From Nisaea acidiphila (lineage in GTDB: Bacteria > Pseudomonadota > Alphaproteobacteria > Thalassobaculales > Thalassobaculaceae), in assembly GCF_024662015.1 (NCBI RefSeq), contig NZ_CP102480.1, positions 3,528,501 to 3,592,500 of the forward strand: a DNA stretch of 64,000 nucleotides. The letters run 5' to 3'. The notes under the pieces were generated by a model that searched no databases, was not told the origin of the DNA, and worked only from the letters and a program-made list of their open reading frames with translations. Made by a program: the position numbers and the translations under genes. Position 1 is the stretch's first letter. Each line of letters starts with the position of its first letter. Below are positions 53,902 to 62,961 of the stretch, in pieces.

Positions 53902-55143
53902 ATGACAAAGACCAAGACTTTCGATCAGTTCTCCCGCCGCCAGGTGCTGGCTGGCGTGGCTGCCGGCGGCGCATTTGCCGCGGCCGGCACGCTCGGCGTG
54001 CCGCATATCGCGCGCGCCGCCGATCCGGTGAAGGTCGGCGTGGTCCATCCGGTGACCGGCTTCCTGCAATTCTCCGGCACCCAGTGCCGCTTCGGCGCGC
54101 TTGCCGCGATCGAGGAAATTAACGCGGCGGGCGGTATCAAGGCGCTCGGCGGTGCGAAGCTTGAGGCCGTTCTGGGCGACGCCCAGTCAAAGGCGGAGAT
54201 CGGCGCAGCCGAGGTCGAGAAGTTCAACGAGGCGGGCGTCTCCGCAATCGTCGGCGCCTATGCCTCCGGCATCTGCCTCGCCACCACCCAGGCGGCAGCG
54301 AAGTACGGAATCCCGCATGTCGTCGATGTCGGAGTGAACGACAAGATCGTCGGCCGCGGCCTTGAGAACACCTTCCGTTTCGGCCCGGGCTTCGGCTCCA
54401 TCACCAAGGCTGGCGTCGACCATCTGATCGCGATCAACGACGCGGCGGGCAAGCCGACCAAGTCGGTGGTGATCGTGCATGAGAACACCACGCCGTTCGG
54501 CAGTTTCATGGCCGGTCTTCTGGAGAAAAACCTGACCCCGGCCGGTTTCGAGGTGAAGGAAGTGCTGCCGCATCCGACCGGCAACAAGGACTTCAACAAC
54601 ATCGCGCTAAAGATCAAGGAAGCGAATCCGGATCTGGTTATCCCGTCGCACTATTATGGCGATGGCGTGCTGTTCCTGCGCACCCTGCAGCGCCAGCGCG
54701 TGAAGCCGAAGGCGATTTATTCCGTTCTTGGCGGCGCCTCCTCGCAGTACCGCTTCGTCAACGAGTTTCCGGATGCGGCCGAATACGTGATGGACTGCAA
54801 TCACTGGTTCGATCCGCGCAAGGAGGCCGCTCAGGCCCTGCGCAAGAAGACCGAGGCAGCAGGCAAGTCCTTCTCTTACGAAGTCTTCCTCGCCTATGAG
54901 GCGATGATGTTCGCCGCCGACGCCATGGAGCGTGCCGGTTCCGCCGACCGCGCCAAGATCATCGAGGCGATGGCGTCCAGCAACTGGTCCGGGCATTTCA
55001 TGCCTTACGGTCCGACCAAGATGGTCAATGGCCAGAACGAAGGTGCGCAGGCCATGGTCATGCAGGTGCTCGGCAAGGATATCGAAGTCGTTGCGCCGAA
55101 AGAGTTCGCGACCAAGGCCCCGGTGTTCCCGCGCCCGGCCTGA
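53902..55143 (+). CDS. Tat-exported ABC transporter substrate-binding protein, LivK/amide-binding type
   Basis: 413-residue periplasmic receptor of the branched-chain amino acid class. A twin-arginine signal (SRRQVLAG near residues 11-18) ends about 40 (ARAADP). The mature domain begins VKVGVVHPVTGFLQFSGTQCRFGALAAIEEINAAGG (in part), the typical Leu/Ile/Val-binding fold. Members bind amino acids, amides, urea, aromatic acids or other small solutes. It is 25 bases after gntR and is followed by a stem and four transporter genes. The downstream hydratase, lyase and hydantoinase suggest a cyclic imide, lactam or unsaturated diacid. Confidence 0.88.
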   Translation: MTKTKTFDQFSRRQVLAGVAAGGAFAAAGTLGVPHIARAADPVKVGVVHPVTGFLQFSGTQCRFGALAAIEEINAAGGIKALGGAKLEAVLGDAQSKAEIGAAEVEKFNEAGVSAIVGAYASGICLATTQAAAKYGIPHVVDVGVNDKIVGRGLENTFRFGPGFGSITKAGVDHLIAINDAAGKPTKSVVIVHENTTPFGSFMAGLLEKNLTPAGFEVKEVLPHPTGNKDFNNIALKIKEANPDLVIPSHYYGDGVLFLRTLQRQRVKPKAIYSVLGGASSQYRFVNEFPDAAEYVMDCNHWFDPRKEAAQALRKKTEAAGKSFSYEVFLAYEAMMFAADAMERAGSADRAKIIEAMASSNWSGHFMPYGPTKMVNGQNEGAQAMVMQVLGKDIEVVAPKEFATKAPVFPRPA

Positions 55144-55159
55144 GACCGGCTCTGAACCT

Positions 55160-55191
55160 GTGGCGGGGACGGTTGGGGCCGTCTCCGCCAC
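55160..55191 (+). terminator. Hairpin between the Liv-type binding protein and livH
   Basis: Stem GTGGCGGGGACGG (55160-55172) with CCGTCTCCGCCAC (55179-55191), one wobble pair and a 6-base loop. It follows the binding-protein gene as in the two other transporters of this window. No T-run follows, so partial attenuation or mRNA protection is likely. Confidence 0.55.
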
Positions 55192-55220
55192 TCAATGCGG
55201 CCTGAACGCGACTGACATAA

Positions 55221-56120
55221 ATGGATTTTCTCGGTATCAGCCTGCCGTCCTATTCTTTGGAGACGGTATTCGGCTCCGCCATCAGCGGCGTCTTTCTCGG
55301 TGCGATCTACGCTCTCGTTGCGCTCGGTTTGACGCTGATCTATGGGGTTCTGCACATCATCAATTTCGCCCATGGCAGTCTCCTGATGCTGGCCATGTAC
55401 GCTGTGTTCTTTCTTTGGAGCGGGTTCGGGATCGATCCCTATCTCGCGATGCTGATCGTGGTGCCGGGCGGGTTCTGTTTCGGCTATCTCCTGCAGCGCA
55501 GCGTGATCGGGCGGGCGAGCCACGGGCGGGACGAGATCATCCTGCTGGCGACCCTCGGGGTCTCCATCGTGCTGGAGAATTTCGCCCTCTTCGCCTTCTC
55601 CGCGAACGAGCGCAACGTGCAGGTGCCTTATGATTTCGACGGGATCGATCTCGGCGTCGTCTATGTCGTCTGGCCACAGCTCGCGGCACTCGCGGGCTCG
55701 CTTCTGATCACTGCCGCGCTCTGGGCCTTCATGCATTACACGGATACCGGAAAGGCGATCCGCGCCGTTGCCAAGGAGCGGCAGGGCGCGCGCCTGATGG
55801 GCATCAATGTCGAGCATATCTTCGCCGTCAGCTTCGGTATCGGCACCGCCTGCGTCGCCGCCGCGGCGAGCCTGCTGGCGCCGACCTATGCGGTCTTCCC
55901 GCAAGTCGGCTATCTCTTCGTGCTGATCGCCTTCACCGTCGTCGTGCTCGGCGGCATGGGGAGCTTCGTCGGCGCGCTGGTCGGCGGCCTCATCATCGGG
56001 GTGACGGAGCAGATCGGCCGGCTCTATCTCGGCGAGAGCCTCGGACTCATTACCATCTCGGCGATCTTCATCCTGATCCTCCTCTTCCGGCCGACCGGCC
56101 TCTTCGGGCAACGCCTATGA
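55221..56120 (+). CDS. livH: Branched-chain amino acid-type ABC permease LivH
   Basis: 299-residue inner-membrane permease with about 8 spans. Family features: FLGAIYALVALGLTLIYGVLHIINFAHGS (in part, near 24-54) and the C-terminal GMGSFVGALVGGLIIGVTE. It pairs with LivM for the solute imported by the preceding binding protein. Its stop overlaps the livM start by 4 bases (ATGA). Confidence 0.92.
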   Translation: MDFLGISLPSYSLETVFGSAISGVFLGAIYALVALGLTLIYGVLHIINFAHGSLLMLAMYAVFFLWSGFGIDPYLAMLIVVPGGFCFGYLLQRSVIGRASHGRDEIILLATLGVSIVLENFALFAFSANERNVQVPYDFDGIDLGVVYVVWPQLAALAGSLLITAALWAFMHYTDTGKAIRAVAKERQGARLMGINVEHIFAVSFGIGTACVAAAASLLAPTYAVFPQVGYLFVLIAFTVVVLGGMGSFVGALVGGLIIGVTEQIGRLYLGESLGLITISAIFILILLFRPTGLFGQRL

Positions 56121-57145
56121 CCGGGGCAAACGCACAACGGGCCGGCTGGGCGATCCTTATCGCCGCGCTGCTGGTCGCACCCTTCGCGATCCATTCCGGA
56201 CGCTGGATGGAGTTCATCGAGCTGACGCTCTTCGCCGCGTTGCTCGGGCAGGGCTGGAACATTCTCGGCGGTTATGGCGGGCAATATTCCTTCGGCCACG
56301 CGCTGTTCTTCGGAACCGCGGCCTATCTGCAGGCGCTGCTGCAATACAAGCTCGGCTGGAGCCCGTGGGTGACGATGTGGTTTGCCATCGGCGGCGCGGT
56401 TGCGGTCGGCGCCTTCGTCGGTTTCCTCAGCTTCCGTTACGGGTTGCGCGGCTCCTACTTCGCGCTGGTGACGCTGGCCTTCGCCGAGGCGTTCCACGTG
56501 CTCTCCCGCTCGCTCATTTCCGTCACCGAGGGCGGGCGTGGTGTGCAGCTCGCGTTGAATCAGGATCCGGAGAAGGCGATCGAAACCTTCCAGTTCACCT
56601 TCGCCGGTCCGTTCCTTTCCGAGGCCGGCTACTACTACACCATCCTCTTCTGCCTGCTGATCGGTTTCGCCGTTACCGGGTGGCTTAACCATTCCCGTTT
56701 CGGCGCGCAGCTCCAGGCCGTGCGCGAGGACGAGGATGCGGCCGAGGCGCTTGGCATCAACGCCTTCCGGGTCAAGATGGGAGCGATCTGCCTCTCCGCC
56801 GCGGTGACATCGCTCGCCGGGATCTATTACGTCCAGAAGTTCCTCTTCGTCGATCCGGGCATCGCCTACGGCCCGGGCAAGTCGGTCGAGGCTCTGTTCG
56901 CCGCAATCATCGGCGGCCTCGGCACGGTGATCGGCCCGTTGCTCGGTTCCGCTTTCATCCATCTCGTTGGCGAGTTCGCCAAGGAGACCATCGGCGCCAT
57001 GCTGGGCGATCGGCCGGGCGTCGACCTGATCCTCTTCGGTATCATCCTGGTGTTGATCCTCGCCTACATGCCGCGCGGTCTTGTCGGTCTGGCCGAGGTG
57101 ATCTGGAAGCGTCTGTCCGCGAAGAAGGAGGACGGTCATGCTTGA
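56117..57145 (+). CDS. livM: Branched-chain amino acid-type ABC permease LivM
   Basis: 342-residue permease with about 10 spans, including NILGGYGGQYSFGHALFFG near residue 50 and the C-terminal GLGTVIGPLLGSAFIHLVGE. It partners LivH. The livG start lies inside its 3' end (overlap of 8 bases), so translation is coupled. The overall layout is a complete Liv operon fused to catabolic genes. Confidence 0.92.
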   Translation: MTGANAQRAGWAILIAALLVAPFAIHSGRWMEFIELTLFAALLGQGWNILGGYGGQYSFGHALFFGTAAYLQALLQYKLGWSPWVTMWFAIGGAVAVGAFVGFLSFRYGLRGSYFALVTLAFAEAFHVLSRSLISVTEGGRGVQLALNQDPEKAIETFQFTFAGPFLSEAGYYYTILFCLLIGFAVTGWLNHSRFGAQLQAVREDEDAAEALGINAFRVKMGAICLSAAVTSLAGIYYVQKFLFVDPGIAYGPGKSVEALFAAIIGGLGTVIGPLLGSAFIHLVGEFAKETIGAMLGDRPGVDLILFGIILVLILAYMPRGLVGLAEVIWKRLSAKKEDGHA

Positions 57146-57884
57146 GGTCACCTCCCTTACAAAACGCTTCGGCGGGCTGGTCGCGGTGAACGGCGCGAGC
57201 CTGCTTGTCGATGAGGGCGAGATCGTCTCCCTGATCGGCCCGAACGGCGCCGGCAAGACCACGCTCTTCGCCTCCATCGCCGGTTTCCTGAAGCCGAACG
57301 GCGGCTCCGTCATGCTGGACGGACAGGACATCACCGGCCGCAAACCGCACGAGATCTGCCTTCGCGGCATGGTCCGGACGTTCCAGGTGGTGAAGCCCTT
57401 TGCCGGGCTCTCCGTGCGCGAGAACATCGCCGTCGGGGCTCATACACGGATCGCCAACCGGAGCGAGGCGCTGGAACTGGCCTCCGCCGTTGCCGCGCGG
57501 GTTGGCATGGGCGGGCGGCTCGACCAGCCTGCGGGCGACCTGACCGTGGCCGGACGCAAGCGGCTCGAGCTGGCGCGGGCGTTGGCGACACAGCCGAAGC
57601 TACTGCTGCTAGACGAGGTGATGGCCGGGCTGAACGCGACCGAGATTCTCGAAATCGTCGAGATTATCCAGGGTATCCGCGATAGCGGCGTCACTATCCT
57701 GCTCATCGAGCATGTCATGCAGGCGGTGATGAAGCTCTCCGACCGGGCCTATGTGCTGAACTACGGCGAGATCATCGCCGAAGGCAGCCCGACGGAAATC
57801 GCGCACGATCCTGATGTGATCGAGGCCTATCTCGGGCACGGCGCTGCGGAACGGATGAAGGCCGCGGGAGGCGCCAATGCTTGA
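57138..57884 (+). CDS. livG: Branched-chain amino acid-type ABC ATPase LivG
   Basis: 248-residue ATPase. Walker A GPNGAGKTT is at residues 34-42 and Walker B ends LLLDEVMAGLN near 160. The signature reads LTVAGRKRLELARAL rather than LSGGQ, a divergent form also seen in some LivG proteins. The LivG/BCA C-terminal tail follows. It overlaps livM and livF by 8 bases each. It works with LivF as the ATPase pair of this importer. Confidence 0.92.
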   Translation: MLEVTSLTKRFGGLVAVNGASLLVDEGEIVSLIGPNGAGKTTLFASIAGFLKPNGGSVMLDGQDITGRKPHEICLRGMVRTFQVVKPFAGLSVRENIAVGAHTRIANRSEALELASAVAARVGMGGRLDQPAGDLTVAGRKRLELARALATQPKLLLLDEVMAGLNATEILEIVEIIQGIRDSGVTILLIEHVMQAVMKLSDRAYVLNYGEIIAEGSPTEIAHDPDVIEAYLGHGAAERMKAAGGANA

Positions 57885-58578
57885 GGTGACGGATCTCCGC
57901 GCCGGCTACGGCCAGGCCAAGGTGCTGCACGGCGTTTCGCTCAAGGTCGGCGAGGGCGAACTGGTCGCGCTGCTCGGCAGCAACGGCGCCGGCAAGTCGA
58001 CGCTTAACAACAATATCTCCGGCATCTTCAAGCCGTTCGCCGGAAGCATCCGGTTCGACGGGATCGAGATCGCCGGAGCCGGATCGGAAGAGATCGTCGA
58101 CCGGGGCCTGATCCAGGTGCCCGAAGGACGTAGGGTCTTCCCGAACATGACGGTGCGGGAGAATCTCGAACTCGGCTCCTACCGCCGGGCGAAGCCGAAC
58201 CGGGCGCGCAATATCGAGCATGTGGTCGAGACCTTCCCGCGCCTGAAAGAGCGCTTCGGCCAATATGCCGGGACGCTTTCCGGCGGCGAGCAGCAAATGC
58301 TGGCGATCGGGCGGGGCCTGATGGCGGAGCCGCGTCTGCTGATCCTCGACGAGCCGTCGCTCGGCCTTTCGCCGCTGCTGGTGGAGGAGATGTTCGCACT
58401 GATCCAGAAGCTGCGCTCGCAAGGGCTCGCGGTCTTCCTGGTCGAGCAGAACGTCGTGCAGTCACTGGAAATCGCCGATCGTGCCTATGTCATGGAAAAC
58501 GGTCTGATCACCGTTGAAGGCGCGGCGAAGGACCTGATGAACGACGAGGAGCTGCGCCGCTCCTATCTGGGGATGTAG
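57877..58578 (+). CDS. livF: Branched-chain amino acid-type ABC ATPase LivF
   Basis: 233-residue ATPase. Walker A GSNGAGKST is at residues 34-42, the signature LSGGEQQMLAIGRGLM near 130, and Walker B ends LLILDEPSLGLSP. It ends TAG, only 3 bases before the hydratase gene. This close spacing shows that transport and catabolic genes share a transcript. Confidence 0.92.
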   Translation: MLEVTDLRAGYGQAKVLHGVSLKVGEGELVALLGSNGAGKSTLNNNISGIFKPFAGSIRFDGIEIAGAGSEEIVDRGLIQVPEGRRVFPNMTVRENLELGSYRRAKPNRARNIEHVVETFPRLKERFGQYAGTLSGGEQQMLAIGRGLMAEPRLLILDEPSLGLSPLLVEEMFALIQKLRSQGLAVFLVEQNVVQSLEIADRAYVMENGLITVEGAAKDLMNDEELRRSYLGM

Positions 58579-58581
58579 TCC

Positions 58582-59871
58582 ATGGGCCAGCCAACGGGTC
58601 AGACGCTCGCGGAAAAAATCATCGCCCGCGCCGCCGGGCAGGACAGCGTCCGGGCAGGCGAGATCGTCACCTGCAAGGTCGATCTCGCCATGATCCACGA
58701 CAGCGGCGGTCCGCGCCGGGTGAAGCCGGTGCTGGAGCGGCTCGGGGTCAAGGTCTGGGACAACAGCAAGGTGGTCGTCATCTCCGACCATTACGTCCCG
58801 GCCGTGGACCAGCAGAGCGCGGCGATCCTGAAGCTCACCCGGGACTGGGTGAAGGAGCAGGAGATCGAGAGCTTCTACGACCAGCAGGGCATCTGCCATG
58901 TCGTCCTGCCGGAGCGCGGGCATCTGAAGCCGGGCATGTTCGTGGTCGGCGGCGACAGTCATTCGCCGACTGGAGGTGCCTTCGGTTGCTACATGTTCGG
59001 CGTCGGCGCGACGGATATGGCGGGCGTGCTGGTGACCGGCGAGACCTGGATCCGGGTGCCTGAAACCATCCGCATCGACTGGAGGGGGAGCCTGCCGCAC
59101 GGCTCCTCCGCCAAGGACATGATGCTCAAGCTCTGCGCCACGCTTGGCATGGATGGCGGCGATTACCAGGCGGTGGAATATACCGGCAGCACCATCGCCG
59201 GCCTCTCGATGACCGAGCGCATGACCATGTCCAACATGGCGGCCGAACTAGGTGCCCAGGCGGGTCTGATCGCCGCCGACGGCACGACGGCCGATTATAT
59301 CCGCGCCGCAGGAGCCAATCCGTCGGAGGGCACGCCTTTCCGCGGCGACGAGGATGCGGTCTATCGCGTGACCCACGAATTCGACGCTTCGGCGCTCGGC
59401 CCGCAGGTCGCGGCGCCGGACAGCCCGGCCAATTCGGGTCCGGTGGAGGAGGCGGACGATGTCGCCGTTGATCAGTGCTATATCGGCGCCTGTACGGGCG
59501 CGAAGCTGGAAGACCTCCGCATGGCAGCCGAAGTGCTCGGTGGGCGCAAGGTCGCGAGTTCGACACGCCTGCTGATCGCACCGGCATCCACGCGCGTTAC
59601 GGCTGCTGCTGCGGCCGACGGAACCCTCGCCAAGTTGACTGAGGCGGGCGCGATCCTGATGCCGTCCGGTTGCGGCGCCTGCGCGGGCTACGGTGCGGGT
59701 GTGTTGGCCGAAGGCGAGACCTGCATGGCCTCCACCGCGCGCAACTTCAAAGGCCGCATGGGCGCGCGTTCCTCCAAGGTTTATCTCGGTTCACCCTACA
59801 CGGTGGCGGCGACGGCGGTGCGCGGCCGGGTCGCCGATCCGCGGCCTTTCCTCGCGGAGAACGGCGCATGA
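58582..59871 (+). CDS. Aconitase/isopropylmalate isomerase-family large subunit (hydro-lyase)
   Basis: 429-residue [4Fe-4S] hydro-lyase of the LeuC/HacA/DmdA family; it adds or removes water from a branched or unsaturated diacid. The cluster cysteines are visible: Cys304 in YIGACTGAKLEDL, and Cys364 and Cys367 in PSGCGACAGYG. The substrate region SHSPTGGAFGCYMFGVGATDMA is near residue 133. It pairs with the small subunit that overlaps it. Leucine biosynthesis is unlikely: no leuA or leuB lies here, and the partners are a transporter and a lyase. Closest functional analogues are dimethylmaleate, citraconate or maleate hydratases, by context. Confidence 0.85.
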   Translation: MGQPTGQTLAEKIIARAAGQDSVRAGEIVTCKVDLAMIHDSGGPRRVKPVLERLGVKVWDNSKVVVISDHYVPAVDQQSAAILKLTRDWVKEQEIESFYDQQGICHVVLPERGHLKPGMFVVGGDSHSPTGGAFGCYMFGVGATDMAGVLVTGETWIRVPETIRIDWRGSLPHGSSAKDMMLKLCATLGMDGGDYQAVEYTGSTIAGLSMTERMTMSNMAAELGAQAGLIAADGTTADYIRAAGANPSEGTPFRGDEDAVYRVTHEFDASALGPQVAAPDSPANSGPVEEADDVAVDQCYIGACTGAKLEDLRMAAEVLGGRKVASSTRLLIAPASTRVTAAAAADGTLAKLTEAGAILMPSGCGACAGYGAGVLAEGETCMASTARNFKGRMGARSSKVYLGSPYTVAATAVRGRVADPRPFLAENGA

Positions 59872-60353
59872 GCAAGGTTTGGAAATACGGCGACAATGTC
59901 GATACCGACCTGCTTGCCCCCGGCGCCTACATGAAAGGCCCGATCGAGGAGTTGGCGGCGCATTGTCTAGAAGCCATCGACCTCGATTTCGCCAGGCAGG
60001 TTCAGCCGGGCGACGTCATCGTCGCGGGGCGCAATTTCGGCATCGGCTCCAGCCGCGAGCAGGCGGCCGAGGTGCTGGTCCGTCTCGGCGTGAAGGCGGT
60101 GATCGCCAAGAGCTTCGGCGGGATCTTCTACCGCAACGCCTTCAATCTCGGCTTGCTGGCGCTGGTTGCCGATGCGGAGGCCGATGTCGAGGTCGGACAC
60201 GAGCTGGAGCTCGATCCGGCTTCCGGCACGATCACCAACAAGACCACCGGCGCGACCATTGCCGCCGAACCTGTTCCCGAGCATCTCCGCCGCATCGTCG
60301 CGGCCGGCGGGCTCGTTCCCTATCTCGAGCAACGACTGGAGAAACACTCATGA
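59868..60353 (+). CDS. Aconitase/isopropylmalate isomerase-family small subunit
   Basis: 161-residue swivel-domain partner of the large subunit, LeuD/DmdB type. Motifs: DNVDTDLLAPG near residues 9-19 and GRNFGIGSSREQAAEVLVRLGVKAVIAKSFGGIFYRNAFNLGLL (in part), where REQA replaces the usual REHA of LeuD. The start overlaps the large-subunit stop by 4 bases, and its stop overlaps the lyase start by 4 bases. Confidence 0.88.
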   Translation: MSKVWKYGDNVDTDLLAPGAYMKGPIEELAAHCLEAIDLDFARQVQPGDVIVAGRNFGIGSSREQAAEVLVRLGVKAVIAKSFGGIFYRNAFNLGLLALVADAEADVEVGHELELDPASGTITNKTTGATIAAEPVPEHLRRIVAAGGLVPYLEQRLEKHS

Positions 60354-61228
60354 CGCCCTCAAGCGTCCTGAAACAACGACTGAAGCAGTCCGGTATTCTC
60401 GTGGCGCCCGGCGTATTCGACGCCTTCAGCGCCATGGCGGCGGCCAAGGCCGGGTTCGAGGCGCTCTACGTCTCCGGCGCCTCCATCGCCTATACGCGTC
60501 TTGGCCGCCCCGATATCGGTCTCTTCGGCCTCGAGGAAGTCGCCGATGTGGTCTCGCATATCTCCGAGCGCGTTGACCTGCCGCTTGTCGTCGACGCCGA
60601 TACGGGCTTCGGCAACGCGCTCAACGTGCAGCGCACCGTCCGTCTGCTGGAGCGCTCCGGCGCCGCCGGGATCCAGATCGAGGATCAGGCGATGCCGAAG
60701 CGCTGCGGCCATCTCGACGGCAAGGCGCTGGTCTCCAAGTCGGAAATGGCCGGCAAGATCCGCGCCGCCGTCGATGCGCGGCGGGACGAGGCGACCCAGA
60801 TCGTCGCCCGCACCGACGCGATTGGCGTCGAGGGCTTCGAGGCGGCGCTGGAACGTGCGGCGGCCTACAAGGAAGCAGGCGCCGACGTGCTCTTCGTCGA
60901 GGCGCCGCGCGACGAGGCGGAAATTGCCGAGGTAGTGAAGCGCTTCGGTGCCGACATTCCTCTGCTTGCCAACCAGGTGGAGGGCGGCAAGACCCCGGCG
61001 ATGACGGCGGAGGAATTGCAGGAAGCCGGCTTCGACATCGTGATCTTCCCGGGCGGGCTGATGCGTGCGCTCGCCGTCACCATTACCGAGTATTTCCAGA
61101 GCCTGCATGCCAACGGTTCGACCAAGCCGTTCCAGGACAGGATGCTCGATTTCCGCCAGTTGAACGAACTGCTCGGCACGCCGGGTATCCTCGAGGCGGG
61201 CCGTAAATACGATGGGGAGAGCGTCTGA
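60350..61228 (+). CDS. Isocitrate lyase/PEP mutase-family lyase (2,3-dimethylmalate or methylisocitrate lyase type)
   Basis: 292-residue TIM-barrel lyase that cleaves C-C bonds of 2-hydroxy diacids. The catalytic signature KRCGH is at residues 117-121 (Cys119) and the metal site DADTGFG starts at Asp82. EDQAMPKRCGH and DGKALVS fit the methylisocitrate/2,3-dimethylmalate branch. It follows an aconitase-family hydratase, the same pair as dimethylmaleate hydratase plus dimethylmalate lyase in anaerobic nicotinate breakdown. Here no 2-methylcitrate synthase accompanies it, so the methylcitrate cycle is less likely. Likely products are pyruvate plus a short acid. Oxaloacetate decarboxylase or a phosphonate mutase are alternatives. 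Confidence 0.82.
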   Translation: MTPSSVLKQRLKQSGILVAPGVFDAFSAMAAAKAGFEALYVSGASIAYTRLGRPDIGLFGLEEVADVVSHISERVDLPLVVDADTGFGNALNVQRTVRLLERSGAAGIQIEDQAMPKRCGHLDGKALVSKSEMAGKIRAAVDARRDEATQIVARTDAIGVEGFEAALERAAAYKEAGADVLFVEAPRDEAEIAEVVKRFGADIPLLANQVEGGKTPAMTAEELQEAGFDIVIFPGGLMRALAVTITEYFQSLHANGSTKPFQDRMLDFRQLNELLGTPGILEAGRKYDGESV

Positions 61229-62961
61229 TGGCCGCGCTCGATCCGGTCACGCTCGCGGTTTTGAAGGGGCGGCTTGAGCAGATCGCGGACGAGATGGACG
61301 CGACCCTGTTCCGCAGTGCCTTTAACCCGATCATCGCCGAGGCGCATGACGCGTCCCACGGCCTCTATCACGCGACCACCGGCGAGACGCTGGTGCAGGG
61401 CAAGTCCGGCCTGCCGATCTTCGTCGGTGCCATGTCCTTCGCCGTGAAGGCCGTGATCGACAAGTTCGGCGGCGAGGGGATCGAAGAGGGCGACGTCTTC
61501 ATCTTCAACGATCCCTACGAGGGCGGCACCCACCTTTCCGACTTCAAGCTGGTGCAGCCCTTCTACCGCGACGGGGAGCTCTTCTGCTTCCTCGCCTCGG
61601 TCGGCCACTGGCACGATGTCGGCGGCAACGTGCCGGGGAACTACAATCCGGTCGCGACCGAATGTTTCCAGGAAGGGATGATGATCCCGCCGGTGAAGCT
61701 CTTCTCGAAGGGTGAGATGCGCACTGACGTGATCGATATCCTGAAGGCCAATTCACGGCTGCCGGGCAGCCTCTACGGCGACCTGAACGGACAGATCAAC
61801 GCACTCCGTCTCGGCAACGAGCGGCTGCACGCGCTGCTCGACGAATACGGTGCCGGAACCGTCGCCGGCGCTATGACAGAGCTCCGCGACCGCGCGGGCA
61901 AGCTCATGCGCAGCCTGATCCGCGACATGCCGGACGGGCGCTATTCGGCAGATGATTTTCTCGACAATGACGGCATCGTGGACGAGCCGCTCCGGATCGC
62001 GCTGGATATCGTTATCGCGGGCGAGAAAATGGTGCTGGACTTCTCCCGTACCTCGCCGGCCTGCGACGGGCCGGTGAACATTTCCCGCTCGACCGCCATT
62101 GCCTCCTGCTATGTGGCGCTGAAGCATGTCTTCAAGGACGTGCCGGCCAATGCGGGTGTGCTTTCGCCGATCGAGTTCGTGATCCCGGACGGAAGCCTCC
62201 TCAGCGTCTCCGCGCCGAAGCCGGTGGGCGGCTACACGGAAACCATCCTGCGCATCATCGACACGGTCTTCGTCGCGCTCAGCACGGCGGCGCCGGAGCG
62301 GGTGAACGGCTGCGCCTACGGCACGATCAACGCGCTCTCGCTCGCCGGACACCGCAAGGACGGGCGACGCTGGGTGATGTTCTCCTTCTTTGGCGGCGGC
62401 CACGGCGGAAATCCGGAGGGCGATGGCCTCAACCACGGCAACGCGCCGATCTCGACCGCGACGATCCCGCCGATGGAAATCCTCGAGGCCGCCTATCCGG
62501 TGCGCTTCACCCAGTGGGCGCTCCGCCCCGACAGCGGCGGCGCCGGACGGCATCGCGGCGGGCTCGGCGCGATTTATGAGATCGAGTTGCTGGAAGAGAA
62601 GGCGGACGTCTTCCTCTTCGGCGAGCGCGGCCGCTTTGCGCCGAAGGGCGTGGTCGGCGGCGGCGCGGCGGCGCTGAATAGATTCACCTACGAGCAGGCG
62701 GATGGTGACCACACCCCGCCGATGGCCTCCAAGATGGTCGGTATCAAGCTGGCGAAGGGTCAGAAGGTGCGGCTGGAGACGCCGGGCGGCGGCGGTTACG
62801 GCGACGTGCTGGAGCGCGATCCGGCCGTGGTCGCGGAAGACGTGCGCCTCGGCTATGTGAGCGCCGGGGCCGCCAAAGAGACCTATCGCACCATCATTGC
62901 GGCCGACGGTTCTGTCGATGCCGCTGCTACCGAAATCCTGCGCGCGGAGTCTGCGCAATGA
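61228..62961 (+). CDS. hyuB: Hydantoinase/oxoprolinase B subunit, second copy
   Basis: 577-residue B subunit with the canonical NDPYEGGTHLSDFK motif near residues 93-106, WHDVGGNVPGNY near 130, and the C-terminal GGGYGDVLERDP. The start shares a base with the lyase stop (TGATG). The order here is B before A, the reverse of the copy at 4.7-8.6 kb, and no racemase accompanies it. This argues for a different substrate, such as an imide, lactam or N-substituted hydantoin, or even an ATP-dependent carboxylation as in acetone carboxylase relatives. Confidence 0.9.
   Translation: MAALDPVTLAVLKGRLEQIADEMDATLFRSAFNPIIAEAHDASHGLYHATTGETLVQGKSGLPIFVGAMSFAVKAVIDKFGGEGIEEGDVFIFNDPYEGGTHLSDFKLVQPFYRDGELFCFLASVGHWHDVGGNVPGNYNPVATECFQEGMMIPPVKLFSKGEMRTDVIDILKANSRLPGSLYGDLNGQINALRLGNERLHALLDEYGAGTVAGAMTELRDRAGKLMRSLIRDMPDGRYSADDFLDNDGIVDEPLRIALDIVIAGEKMVLDFSRTSPACDGPVNISRSTAIASCYVALKHVFKDVPANAGVLSPIEFVIPDGSLLSVSAPKPVGGYTETILRIIDTVFVALSTAAPERVNGCAYGTINALSLAGHRKDGRRWVMFSFFGGGHGGNPEGDGLNHGNAPISTATIPPMEILEAAYPVRFTQWALRPDSGGAGRHRGGLGAIYEIELLEEKADVFLFGERGRFAPKGVVGGGAAALNRFTYEQADGDHTPPMASKMVGIKLAKGQKVRLETPGGGGYGDVLERDPAVVAEDVRLGYVSAGAAKETYRTIIAADGSVDAAATEILRAESAQ

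Noticed and set aside
58582-60353. Leucine-biosynthetic leuCD
   Set aside because: No leuA or leuB lies nearby, and the genes are embedded between a Liv importer and a lyase. REQA replaces REHA in the small subunit.
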